Shown piece after piece: positions 43,795 to 52,305 of a DNA stretch of 64,000 nucleotides. The position numbers and the translations under genes were made by a program. Every line of letters begins with the position of its first letter. The first letter of the stretch is position 1. Below the pieces are notes generated by a model. It did no database searches. It worked only from the letters and a program-made list of their open reading frames with translations, and was not told the DNA's origin. The stretch comes from Arabiibacter massiliensis (GTDB lineage Bacteria; Actinomycetota; Coriobacteriia; Coriobacteriales; Eggerthellaceae). The stretch is taken from the NCBI RefSeq assembly GCF_900169505.1, contig NZ_LT827021.1:186001-250000 (forward strand), read 5' to 3'.

Positions 43795-45858
43795 ATGATG
43801 TCCGATAAAGCATACGGCTACGCCGGCAAGATACTCATTCTCAACCTGACCGACGAGTCCCACGAGATCATCGACACGCAGCCCTACATCGAGGAATGGG
43901 TGGGCGGCCACGGGCTGGCCACGAAGCTGTTCTGGGACTATTGCGAAGACAAGACCGTCGAGGCGCTCGACGGCAAGAACGTCATCGCCATCGCGTCGAA
44001 CCCCTTCGCGGGCACCATCGTGCCCGCCGGCGGCGGCCGCGTGGAAGTGACGGGCCTGGGGCCCTTCTCCTATCCCGAGTGGTACTCGCGCTCGAGCGTG
44101 GGCGGCCGCCTCGGCGGCATGATGAAGGCCGCGGGCTTCGATGCCGTGGTGGTGCGCGGGACCGCGCCGCGCCACGTGTGGGTGAACATCGTGAACGGCG
44201 AGGTGTCCTATGAGGACGCCGAGGACCTGTGGGGCACCGACACGTGGGAGGCCCAGGAGATCATCTGGGACCGCGTGACGAACAGCACGGCCCTCGGCGA
44301 GTGGTTCGACCTGCCGGGCAGCCGCGAGGGCGGGCGCTCCGCTTCGCGGCCGGCCGTGTTCGCCATCGGCCAGGCGGGCGAGAACCTCGTGCGCAGCGCC
44401 ACCATCACCCACGACGCGAGCCACGTGTCGGGCCAGAGCGGCTTCGGCGCGGTGTTCGGCGCGAAGAACCTCAAGGCGCTCAGCTTCCTGGGCACGCGCT
44501 CCATCGACATCGCCGACCCGGCGCGCCTGGTCGAGCTGCGCCTGGAGATCCAGGAGAAGCTGGGCTACAACGTGGACAATCCGGTGAACGAGGCGCCCAT
44601 CCCGCAGGCCGTGCCCCTGTACAGCTCGCTTCTGCACAATCCCGGCGGCGGCACCGTGGGCCAGACCACGGGGCGTCCCGACGGCTGCCAGGGATGCTAC
44701 CGCAACTGCCGCGCCATCTACCGCGACCGCATGGGCAACCAGTCCACCTGCAACGCGAGCGCCTACTACACGGCCAGCGGCAAGCGCGAGGACCAGAAGA
44801 GGTGCAACTCGCTGCTGAACCAGCTGGGCCTGGACGGCTACGAGACGGACATGCCGGTGTACCTGTACAACCTGTACAAGATGGGCGTGATGGGCAAGGG
44901 CAAGCAGATCGACACCGATCTGCCCTTCGAGCTGTACAACCAGTACGTGTTCATCGACACGCTTCTGCACCGCATCGCCAACCGCGTCGAGATCGGCGAG
45001 GACCTGGCCGAGGGCCTTCTGCGCGCCACGATGAAGTGGGGCCGCTGGGAGGAGGACAGCAAGGGCCTGCTGCGCCGTCCGAACTGGGGTTATCCCGAGC
45101 ATTACGATCCGCGCCTCGAGGTCGAGTGGAGCTACGGCTCCATCTTCACGGAGCGCGACATCAACGAGCACGGCATCAACTGGTGCGTGCACCACAGCGC
45201 GCTCGTGCCCATGATGTTCGGCCAGGATCCGTTCCTTCCGGCCGACAAGCTGGTGGAGCAGGTGGCGAAGGGCACGGGCCTCGACGACCCGATGTGCTTC
45301 GACTACTCCGAGGAGGGCATCTACTCCGAGGCCAAGGTGCGCGCCGTGTCGTGGCACCGCCACTACGGGCGCTTCTGGATCCAGTCGATGGGTCTGTGCG
45401 ACTGGATGTGGCCGAGCCTCGTGAACTTCACGAACATGACCGACACCGACTACGCCGGCGTGTCGCCCGGATTCGAGGTGGAGCTGTTCAAGGCCGTGAC
45501 CGGCCGCGACGACTTCACCTACGAGAAGAGCCTGGAGCTCGGGCACAAGCAGCTCTTGGTCGACCGCGCCATCTGGGTGCTGCAGGGCCGCGAGCCCGAG
45601 ACCGAGAAGCTGGCCGACTACGTGTTCGAGCTGCCCACCGACACGCCCTACCAGCTGCCGGTGTACGAGGACGGCGCCTGGAAGTACTCGGACTGCCTGG
45701 GCCGCACGCTCGACCGCGCTAAGTTCGCGGACGTGCAGCAGCGCTTCTACGCCTCCGAGGGGTGGAGCGACAAGGGCTATCCCAAGCGCGAGGTGCTCGA
45801 GCAGATGGGCCTGGCCGACGTGGCCGACGCGCTCGACACGGCTGGGAAGGGAGCGTGA
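43795..45858 (+). CDS. Aldehyde:ferredoxin oxidoreductase-family tungsten enzyme 1
   Basis: 687 aa (686 if the second ATG, 43798, is used). The N-terminal AOR domain is GYAGKILILNLTDES...VGGHGLATKLFWDY, followed by TGLGPFSYPEWYSRSS and GGRLGGMMKAAGFDAVVV. The [4Fe-4S] ligands are CQGCYRNC (C-x2-C-x3-C), with a late Cys in MGLCDWMWP. The C-terminal GRTLDRAKF...GWSDKGYP is typical. AOR enzymes bind a tungsto-bispyranopterin and oxidise aldehydes or reduce acids. No Tat signal of its own; co-export with the Tat ferredoxin (hitchhiking) is inference. The substrate is unknown. Confidence 0.9.
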   Translation: MMSDKAYGYAGKILILNLTDESHEIIDTQPYIEEWVGGHGLATKLFWDYCEDKTVEALDGKNVIAIASNPFAGTIVPAGGGRVEVTGLGPFSYPEWYSRSSVGGRLGGMMKAAGFDAVVVRGTAPRHVWVNIVNGEVSYEDAEDLWGTDTWEAQEIIWDRVTNSTALGEWFDLPGSREGGRSASRPAVFAIGQAGENLVRSATITHDASHVSGQSGFGAVFGAKNLKALSFLGTRSIDIADPARLVELRLEIQEKLGYNVDNPVNEAPIPQAVPLYSSLLHNPGGGTVGQTTGRPDGCQGCYRNCRAIYRDRMGNQSTCNASAYYTASGKREDQKRCNSLLNQLGLDGYETDMPVYLYNLYKMGVMGKGKQIDTDLPFELYNQYVFIDTLLHRIANRVEIGEDLAEGLLRATMKWGRWEEDSKGLLRRPNWGYPEHYDPRLEVEWSYGSIFTERDINEHGINWCVHHSALVPMMFGQDPFLPADKLVEQVAKGTGLDDPMCFDYSEEGIYSEAKVRAVSWHRHYGRFWIQSMGLCDWMWPSLVNFTNMTDTDYAGVSPGFEVELFKAVTGRDDFTYEKSLELGHKQLLVDRAIWVLQGREPETEKLADYVFELPTDTPYQLPVYEDGAWKYSDCLGRTLDRAKFADVQQRFYASEGWSDKGYPKREVLEQMGLADVADALDTAGKGA

Positions 45859-46400
45859 TGGCGATGACCGCATTCCAGATCGAAGAGCTTGAGGCGGAGA
45901 GCCCCGAGACGGCGACCCCGGACGAGGCCGCCCTCGACCCGGCCGAGCGGTTCGCGTCCCCCGAGGCGGACCGGCTGTTCGCACGGCCCACGCCCGAGGA
46001 GGCCGAGCACAACCTGCGCGAGCTCACCTGGGGCGAGCACATGACGGCAACCCGCATGGCGGCCGCGCGCGGCAACACCACATCGTATCTGTACAGCCTG
46101 CGCGAGGCGGCGATCTTCTTCCTCGACGGCAACTCCGGCGGCGTGTCTTTGGGCTCGTCCGGCTCGTTCGCGTGGATCGACTTCGACCGCTTCCTGGCGT
46201 GGCTGCGCGAGACGGTCGGCGACGTGGCGCTCGCCGACGTGCTCGAGGAGAAGCTCGCCGAGCACGAAGTGTACAACGACAAGATAGAGACGCTGCGCCA
46301 AGTGCTCGACTTGCGCATGACGCAGTACCTTCCGTACCTGCCCTCCGACGAGGACGAAGAAGAAGAGGGCGCGGACGATAGCGAGGAGGAACGGGCATGA
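45858..46400 (+). CDS. Small acidic protein of AOR operon, possible maturation factor
   Basis: 180 aa. It overlaps the AOR 1 stop by one base within GTGATG, and its own end overlaps ferredoxin 2 by ATGA, so translational coupling is likely. It has no cysteines, signal or membrane segment and is mostly helical. The C-terminus is a run of Asp/Glu (SDEDEEEEGADDSEEE). Its position between two Tat ferredoxin/AOR modules is where dedicated chaperones (TorD/NarJ-like) often sit, but I see no sequence match. The second in-frame ATG (45864) is an alternative start. Confidence 0.7.
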   Translation: MAMTAFQIEELEAESPETATPDEAALDPAERFASPEADRLFARPTPEEAEHNLRELTWGEHMTATRMAAARGNTTSYLYSLREAAIFFLDGNSGGVSLGSSGSFAWIDFDRFLAWLRETVGDVALADVLEEKLAEHEVYNDKIETLRQVLDLRMTQYLPYLPSDEDEEEEGADDSEEERA

Positions 46401-47182
46401 CGAATACCCAGCAGAGCGCAGGAGCGGGAAGCACGCGGCCTGCGCCCCAGATCGAACCCAGCGGGCTGTCCCGCCGCCAGTTCCTCGCAGGGCTGGGCGG
46501 CCTCGGCATCGGCGTCATCCTGGGCGCGGGCGTCGTGGGCATCGCCCTTCCCGACGGGGTGTACGCCATCGAGGCGTCCGGAGGCTACCTTCTGGTGGAC
46601 TCGAAGAAGTGCGCCGGCTGCCAGAGCTGCATGCTCGCCTGCTCGCTCGTGCACAGCGGCAAGCAGAACCTGTCGCTGTCGCGCATCCAGGTGAGCAAGA
46701 ACGTGCTCAAGGGCTTCGGCGACGACATCTTCCAGCACCAGTGCCGCCAGTGCCCCGAGCCCTCGTGCGTGAACGCCTGCCCCGTGGGCGCCATGCACTG
46801 CGACCCCGAGACCGGCGTGCGCCTCGTGGAGGAGGACAAGTGCGTGGGCTGCGAGCGGTGCGTCGAGGCGTGCCCGTTCACCCCGTCGCGCGTGCAGTGG
46901 AACTTCGAGGAGAAGCACGCGCAGAAGTGCGACCTGTGCAAGAACACCCCGTTCTGGAACCATGAGGGCGGCCCGAAGGGCGAGCAGGCATGCGTGCGCG
47001 TGTGCCCCATGGACGCCATCAAGTTCACCAACGAGCTTCCCCCGCAGACCGACCAGGGCTACGACGTGAACCTGCGCAACGAGCACTACGCGCGCATGGC
47101 GTTCCCCATCGACGACGAGGCGAAGGTCCCCGCACAGGTATACCTCGACTCGGTCATGCCCAAGCCGAAGCCTCAGGCCTAA
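46397..47182 (+). CDS. Tat-exported 4Fe-4S ferredoxin-type electron transfer subunit 2
   Basis: 261 aa paralogue of the subunit at 42995. The Tat signal LSRRQFLAGLGGLGIGVILG spans about residues 24-43. The same four cluster motifs follow: CAGCQSCMLAC, CRQCPEPSCVNACP, CVGCERCVEACP and CDLCK...CVRVCP. Segments such as PSRVQWNFEE, HAQKCDLCK and VNLRNEH are nearly identical between the two proteins, showing recent duplication or strong constraint. It starts inside the stop of the small acidic gene (ATGA). It is expected to work with AOR 2. Confidence 0.92.
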   Translation: MTNTQQSAGAGSTRPAPQIEPSGLSRRQFLAGLGGLGIGVILGAGVVGIALPDGVYAIEASGGYLLVDSKKCAGCQSCMLACSLVHSGKQNLSLSRIQVSKNVLKGFGDDIFQHQCRQCPEPSCVNACPVGAMHCDPETGVRLVEEDKCVGCERCVEACPFTPSRVQWNFEEKHAQKCDLCKNTPFWNHEGGPKGEQACVRVCPMDAIKFTNELPPQTDQGYDVNLRNEHYARMAFPIDDEAKVPAQVYLDSVMPKPKPQA

Positions 47183-47201
47183 CGGAGAAGGAAGGACCAC
47201 G

Positions 47202-49271
47202 ATGTCTGATACGAATTACGGTTACGCGGGGAGCATCCTCATCCTCAACCTGACCGACGAGAGCTACGAGATCATCGACAGCGAGCCCTACGTGCGGGAC
47301 TGGATCGGCGGCCACGGCCTGTGCTCCAAGCTGTTCTGGGATTACTGCGAGGACAAGAGCGTGCAGGCCTACGACCCGAAGAACGTCACGGTGTTCTCCT
47401 GCAACCCCTTCTCCGGCACCCTCGTCCCGGCGTCGTCGGCGCGCATCGAGATGACGGGGCTCGGCCCCTTCGCCTATCCCGAGTGGTACACCCGCTCGAG
47501 CATCGGCGGGCGCATCGCCGGCTCGATGAAGGCCGCCGGCTTCGATGCGTGCGTCGTGCTCGGCAAGGCGAGCAGGCGCGTGTGGGTGAGCGTGGTCAAC
47601 GACGAGGTGACCTTCCACGAGGCTGAGAGCCTGTGGGGCAAGGGCACCTGGGAGACCCAGGAGCTCATCTGGAGCGAGGTGACGCACAGCACCCCCGACG
47701 GCGGCTGGTACGAGTTCACCCGCAGCCGCGACGGCGGGCGCTCGGCCGACCGGCCCTCGGTGCTGGCCATCGGGCCCGCCGGCGAGAACCTCGTGCGCAC
47801 GGCCACCATCACGCACGACGCGGGGCACGTGGCCGGCCAGAGCGGCTTCGGCGCCGTGTGGGGCGCGAAGAACCTCAAGGCCATCAGCTTCCTCGGGTCG
47901 AAGAGCTTCGAGGTGGCCGACCCCGCCTCGCTCATCGACCTGCGCATCGAGCTGCAGCGCGACTACGGCTACCATGTTGACAACCCCACCACCGAGCTTG
48001 CCAGCGTGTCGTTCGGCGCCATGGGCGAGATCATCCGCCAGCCCGGCTTCAGCACGTTCAACCTCACCGTCAAGGACACCACGGGACGCCCCGAGGGGTG
48101 CCTGGGCTGCTTCCGCAACTGCCGCATCAACGTGGCGGGGCGCGTCGGCAACGAGGCCACCTGCAACTCGAGCCTGTACTACACGGCCAGCGGCAAGTGG
48201 GAGGACCAGCTCTACGTCAACACCATCCTGAACGATCTGGGCATCGACGCGTTCGAGGTGGACTTCCTGCCGTACCTGCGCAACCTGAACAAGATGGGCG
48301 TCATGGGCAAGGGGCTCGAGATCGACACCGACCTGCCGTTCGACCAGTTCGACAACGTGGTCTTCCCCGACACGCTCATCAAGCGCATCGCGCATCGCGA
48401 GGAGATCGGCGACGACCTCGCCGAGGGCCTGGCGCGCGCGGCCATGAAGTGGGGCCGCTGGGAGGAGGACACCGCCACAGGGCTGCTCGAGCGCCCGTAC
48501 TGGGGCTACTGCATGCACTACGATCCGCGCGTCGAGGCCGAATGGGGCTACGCCACCATCCTGAACGAGCGCGACGTCAACGAGCACGGACTGAACTGGA
48601 TCATCCACTGGACGCCCATGCTGTGGAAGGGCCTGGGGGGCGACTGGATCGCCGCCGAGGACTTCGTGACCGAGATCGCCGACCTCATGGGGCTGTCCGA
48701 CCCGAAGTGCCTCGACTTCAGCGAGGAGGGCATGTACTCCGACCTCATGGTGGAGACCACCGAGTGGTACCGCTACCACGGCCGCTTCTGGATCCAGACC
48801 ATGGGCATGTGCGACTGGGCCTGGCCGAACCTCATCAACCTCGTGAACTTCAGCGCGGACAACTACCGCGGCGCGTCGCCGCGCTTCGAGCTCGGGTTCT
48901 TCAAGGCCGTCACGGGCCGCGAGATCACCTACGAGGAGAGCCTGGACTACGGCCGCAAGTTCCTGCTGCTCGACCGCGCCATCTGGATCGAGCAGGGCCG
49001 CGAGCGCGAGGACGAGCAGTTCGCGAAGTACATCTACGAGGTGCCTACGAGCACGCCGTACTTCATGCCGGCGGTCGAGAACGGCGAGTGGGTGTACAGC
49101 ATGAACATGGGCCGCACGCTCGACCGCGACAAGTTCGAAGAGGTGAAGACGAAGCTCTACGCCCACGACGGCTTGAGCGATAAGGGCTATCCGAAGAAGT
49201 CCGAGCTGGCGAAGTACGGGCTCGACGACGTCGCGAAACGCCTGCAAGAGCTCGGCAAGCTGGGAGAGTAG
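47202..49271 (+). CDS. Aldehyde:ferredoxin oxidoreductase-family tungsten enzyme 2
   Basis: 689 aa paralogue of AOR 1 along its whole length (NYGYAGSILILNLTDESYEI, IGGHGLCSKLFWDYCED). The cluster ligands are CLGCFRNC with a late Cys in MGMCDWAWP. Differences cluster in the substrate half. One example is SMNMGRTLDRD where AOR 1 has a Cys (SDCLGRTLDRA), so the two may act on different compounds. It follows ferredoxin 2 by 19 bp with AAGGAAGGA upstream. Like AOR 1 it lacks its own export signal. Confidence 0.9.
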   Translation: MSDTNYGYAGSILILNLTDESYEIIDSEPYVRDWIGGHGLCSKLFWDYCEDKSVQAYDPKNVTVFSCNPFSGTLVPASSARIEMTGLGPFAYPEWYTRSSIGGRIAGSMKAAGFDACVVLGKASRRVWVSVVNDEVTFHEAESLWGKGTWETQELIWSEVTHSTPDGGWYEFTRSRDGGRSADRPSVLAIGPAGENLVRTATITHDAGHVAGQSGFGAVWGAKNLKAISFLGSKSFEVADPASLIDLRIELQRDYGYHVDNPTTELASVSFGAMGEIIRQPGFSTFNLTVKDTTGRPEGCLGCFRNCRINVAGRVGNEATCNSSLYYTASGKWEDQLYVNTILNDLGIDAFEVDFLPYLRNLNKMGVMGKGLEIDTDLPFDQFDNVVFPDTLIKRIAHREEIGDDLAEGLARAAMKWGRWEEDTATGLLERPYWGYCMHYDPRVEAEWGYATILNERDVNEHGLNWIIHWTPMLWKGLGGDWIAAEDFVTEIADLMGLSDPKCLDFSEEGMYSDLMVETTEWYRYHGRFWIQTMGMCDWAWPNLINLVNFSADNYRGASPRFELGFFKAVTGREITYEESLDYGRKFLLLDRAIWIEQGREREDEQFAKYIYEVPTSTPYFMPAVENGEWVYSMNMGRTLDRDKFEEVKTKLYAHDGLSDKGYPKKSELAKYGLDDVAKRLQELGKLGE

Positions 49272-49279
49272 GGGCGAGG

Positions 49280-50638
49280 ATGGGACTTCCCACCAACCAC
49301 AACACCTTCCCCGAGAGGAGCTCGGCGCCGCATCCGGCGGCGAGCTCCGCCTCGGCGGGGGCGGGCCCGCTCGACGCGGCGGCCGTCCGCGCGCGGTTCC
49401 CGCTGATGGAGGCCGGGCAGAAGATGAAGCGGCCGCTCACGTATTTGGACAACGCCGCCACCACGCACAAGCCGGAGTGCGTGCTGTCGGCCGAGGAGTT
49501 CTTCTACCGGTGCGCGAACGCCAACGTCGACCGCGGCGTGCATCCGCTGGCGAAGTCCTCGACGAAGCTCTACGAGAAGGCGCGGCGCATGGCGGCCGCC
49601 TTCATCGGCGCGGCCGACGACGAGATCGTGTTCACGTCGGGCACGACGGCGGGGCTCAACCTGGTGGCGTTCTCCTACGGCCTCGCCAACCTGAAGCCCG
49701 GCGACGAGGTGGCGCTCACGATGGCCGAGCACCACAGCAACCTTCTGCCCTGGCAGCACGTCGCCCAGGCCACGGGCGCGAAGCTCGTGCACCTGCTGCT
49801 CGACGAGGAGGGCGTCGTCTCGGATGAGGAGATCGCGGCCAAGATCGGTCCCCGCACGAAGATCGCGGCCGTCGCCCACGTGTCGAACGTGCTGGGAAGC
49901 GTGCAGCCCGTGAGGCGCATCGCCGACGCCGTGCATGCGGCGGGCGGCGTGCTCGTGGCCGACTGCGCGCAGAGCGTGGCGCACCTGCCGGTGGACGCCC
50001 GTGCGCTCGGCGCCGACTTCCTGGCGTTCTCGGGGCACAAGATGTTCGCCCCCATGGGCACGGGCGTGCTGTTCGGCCGCCGCGAGCTGCTTGAGGGCAT
50101 GGATCCCTTCCTGCGCGGCGGCGGCATGATCGAGAGCGTGTTCGAGCGCAGCGCCTCCTTCGCCCCGGCGCCCGCGCGCTTCGAGGCGGGCACCCCCAAC
50201 ATCGCCGGCGCCACGGGCCTGGCCGAGGCGATGCGGTTCATGCTGGAACTGGGCTACGACGCCGTGCGCGACCATGAGCGGCGTCTGCTCGAGCGCCTGC
50301 TGGCGGGGCTTTCGGCCGTTCCCGGCGTGCGCGTGCACGGTGCGACGCGGGTCGAGGGCGCGCCCGACGCCGACGAGCCGCTGCGGTGCGGGGTGGTCTC
50401 GTTCAACGTGGCCGGCGTGGACGCCAACGACGTGGCCGCGGCGCTCGCCCGCGACAACGTGGCCATCCGCGCCGGCGCGCATTGCGCCGAGCCGCTCGTG
50501 CGCTACCTGGGGGAGCGGGCCACCTGCCGCGCGAGCCTGGCGCTCTACAACGACGAGGCGGACGTCGACCGCTTCCTCGAATCGGTCGAGCACGCGAAGC
50601 GCACGGTGAGCCGCATGATCATGGCGAGCATGCACTGA
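49280..50638 (+). CDS. SufS/CsdA-type cysteine desulfurase
   Basis: 452 aa group II PLP enzyme that strips sulfur from cysteine to a persulfide. It shows YLDNAATTHKP, the cofactor-stacking His in AEHHSNLLPWQ, the PLP lysine in FSGHKMFAPMGTG near residue 254, and the catalytic Cys in ATCRASLALYND near residue 416. A 45-residue low-complexity N-terminal extension precedes the family start. It lies 8 bp after AOR 2, outside any suf operon. That suggests it feeds sulfur to the FeS clusters or the tungstopterin of this operon (inference). Confidence 0.92.
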   Translation: MGLPTNHNTFPERSSAPHPAASSASAGAGPLDAAAVRARFPLMEAGQKMKRPLTYLDNAATTHKPECVLSAEEFFYRCANANVDRGVHPLAKSSTKLYEKARRMAAAFIGAADDEIVFTSGTTAGLNLVAFSYGLANLKPGDEVALTMAEHHSNLLPWQHVAQATGAKLVHLLLDEEGVVSDEEIAAKIGPRTKIAAVAHVSNVLGSVQPVRRIADAVHAAGGVLVADCAQSVAHLPVDARALGADFLAFSGHKMFAPMGTGVLFGRRELLEGMDPFLRGGGMIESVFERSASFAPAPARFEAGTPNIAGATGLAEAMRFMLELGYDAVRDHERRLLERLLAGLSAVPGVRVHGATRVEGAPDADEPLRCGVVSFNVAGVDANDVAAALARDNVAIRAGAHCAEPLVRYLGERATCRASLALYNDEADVDRFLESVEHAKRTVSRMIMASMH

Positions 50639-50670
50639 CGCCGCCATCTTATTTCGCCCCTCCTCAGGGT

Positions 50671-50709
50671 CGCCGTCGGGCCGCGCAAGGGCCCGGCGGC
50701 GGTTTTTTT
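50671..50709 (+). terminator. Intrinsic terminator closing the redox operon
   Basis: CGCCG-T-CGGGCC pairs with GGGCCCG-G-CGGCG and is followed by GTTTTTTTG. Confidence 0.92.
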
Positions 50710-50747
50710 GCAGGTGAGAGGGCGCTCTTTGTACGTCGCGGGTTGAA

Positions 50748-50774
50748 CGTAGGGCAAGGGCTCTGCCCTTGCCG
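50748..50774. repeat. Palindromic repeat GGGCAAGGGCTCTGCCCTTGCC
   Basis: GGCAAGGGC-TCT-GCCCTTGCC is nearly a perfect dyad. The same unit occurs twice, inverted, at 58311-58387 downstream of ilvC. It is a dispersed repeat of its own family, distinct from the TCATCCTGAGCG type. Confidence 0.75.
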
Positions 50775-50798
50775 CATCCAGCGAAGCGTCCGGCGCCA

Positions 50799-50927
50799 CA
50801 AGTGACGGTTTTGCGCAGGTTTTGGCGGTGGTCGCCGGCGTTATCCCTGGTCGCGTGAAAACGCAGGGTGCGAATCGACTCGATCGTCCGCGAAAAGGAG
50901 CCTTTTCCCGCGCAAAACCGTCACTTG
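50799..50927. repeat. Intergenic long-stem element C
   Basis: In the 307-bp gap 50639-50945, after a terminator and a short palindrome. Arms CAAGTGACGGTTTTGCGC (50799-50816) and its exact complement (50910-50927) frame a 93-nt loop with TCCCTGGTCGCG (50844-50855), shared with element D. The arms are element A's arms with two compensated base-pair changes. Confidence 0.8.
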
Positions 50928-50945
50928 ATGCATTCTCGGCGCGCC

Positions 50946-51812
50946 CTACTCGGCGGCCTCGAACGACCAGAGGGCGGTCGTCTCGGGCAGCACCTCCTCG
51001 AACCTCCAATGGCGCGCGGAGCGCTCGCTGCTGAGCGGGTCGTTCACGATGAGCTTGCCGCGTGGGTCGATGTCCGCGAACACGATGTAGGTGGGGGAGT
51101 CCCCGAACGCCCCCGCTTTGACGGCGGCGACGAGGGGGCGGCCCGCCACGAGCTCCAACCGCACCGCGCGCTCGTCGGCCCGTACGCTGCGGGCGGCCAG
51201 GCCGAGCTCGGCGGCGCCGTCGGTGAGCAGCGCCGAGGCGTCGGCCGCGTCGGCGTAGCCGCTGCGCTGCGAGAACGAGGCCACGTCGATGGGGCCGGTC
51301 TGCACGTCGCCGAGGACGTCGATGCGCGCCATGGCCAGGCACAGCGGCGCCGCCCCGGCTGCGCCGATGGTGCTCGGGCCGTAGGGGCGGTCGGCCCAGT
51401 GGGGGTCGTCCTGGTAGAGCGCGGGCGCGCTGCCCTGCTCCCAGGTCGACTGCGGGTCGCTCAGGCTCTCGGCGCGCGTGACATTGTCCGATCCGCTGAG
51501 GGTCCCCTCGTCGACGAAGCCGACGAGGGCGCGCGCGACCGCGATGCCCACGAGCGCTGAGGCGATGCCCACCAGCAGCAGGACGAGGACGGCGGCGAGC
51601 ACGCGCCGCGCATCCACGCGGTCGCGCGCAGGGTGGGGGATGGGGGCGGCAGCGGCGGGGCGGACGGCGCCGGAGGAGGGGTAGGTCCTGATAGGCGTCG
51701 AGCGATGGGCCGAGGAGGGGTAGCTCACGCCGTGCGTGCGGTTGGGGATGCTCCTCCGCTCGGACGCCCCCGCGCTTCGTGCCACGATAGAGGGTATTCC
51801 TCGGTACGGCAT
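50946..51812 (-). CDS. Membrane-anchored C39-like papain-fold protein lacking catalytic residues
   Basis: 288 aa. A 70-residue Ser/Pro/Arg-rich cytoplasmic N-terminus precedes one membrane helix (VLAAVLVLLLVGIASALVGIA). The extracytoplasmic domain follows the Peptidase_C39_2 layout: ALYQDDPHWADRPYGPSTIG, a helix LCLAMARIDVLG, then YADAADASALLTDGAAELGL and LVAGRPLVAAVKAG. The usual catalytic Cys (GCGP) is replaced by GAAP, and the His strand reads SPTYIVF. It is therefore probably an inactive binding version. The start at 51812 has GGAAAGGAGG. The function is unknown. Confidence 0.75.
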   Translation of the reverse strand: MPYRGIPSIVARSAGASERRSIPNRTHGVSYPSSAHRSTPIRTYPSSGAVRPAAAAPIPHPARDRVDARRVLAAVLVLLLVGIASALVGIAVARALVGFVDEGTLSGSDNVTRAESLSDPQSTWEQGSAPALYQDDPHWADRPYGPSTIGAAGAAPLCLAMARIDVLGDVQTGPIDVASFSQRSGYADAADASALLTDGAAELGLAARSVRADERAVRLELVAGRPLVAAVKAGAFGDSPTYIVFADIDPRGKLIVNDPLSSERSARHWRFEEVLPETTALWSFEAAE

Positions 51813-52015
51813 GGCGTGCGCCTCCTTTCCTCGGTTGTCGGTTGGCGGGCCCCGCCGGTCGAAGGCGGGGCCCATGATGGGCTCCACAGTGTAAGGCGGG
51901 CGCGCCGCCGCGCTTGCGATCTGCGGGAACCGTTTCCCCGCCTTGGACGATCGGTCAGCGACGCGACACGATCCGCGCCGGTTCGCCACCTCCACGTCAG
52001 GCCGGCGTCAGGTTT

Positions 52016-52051
52016 CCGCTTGATTCCCGCTTGATTCCCGCTTGAAACGGG
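52016..52051. repeat. Tandem CCGCTTGATTC repeat
   Basis: Three head-to-tail 12-bp units (CCGCTTGATTCC, CGCTTGATTCC, CGCTTGAAACG). They match the degenerate part of the array at 5640-5697; another single unit is at 52395. Confidence 0.65.
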
Positions 52052-52109
52052 TAAGGATTTCGTCGGATCCGACTCCCCGTTTAACGCATAATCCGGCGCT
52101 GCGTCCTCC

Positions 52110-52305
52110 TGCACGCGAATCGAGCTCTCTCGACACGAAAACCCTCGACGTGAAAGGCCCGGAGGCGAAAGATGGGCGGCCATCGGCTCCCCGGAGCAGT
52201 AGTCCTCGGCGTTTTCCCTGGTCGCGGAATCCCGGTGCCTGCGCGGAACGCCGAAATCCTTTCACGTCGAGGATTTTCGTGTCGGGCAGCCCCGATTCGC
52301 GTGCA
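52110..52305. repeat. Intergenic long-stem element D
   Basis: Arms 52110-52157 and 52258-52305 are 48 nt each: 13 paired positions, an 8x8 internal loop, then 27 paired positions with one mismatch. The 100-nt loop contains a CGGCGTT/AACGCCG hairpin and TCCCTGGTCGCG (52215-52226) in common with element C. Confidence 0.85.
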
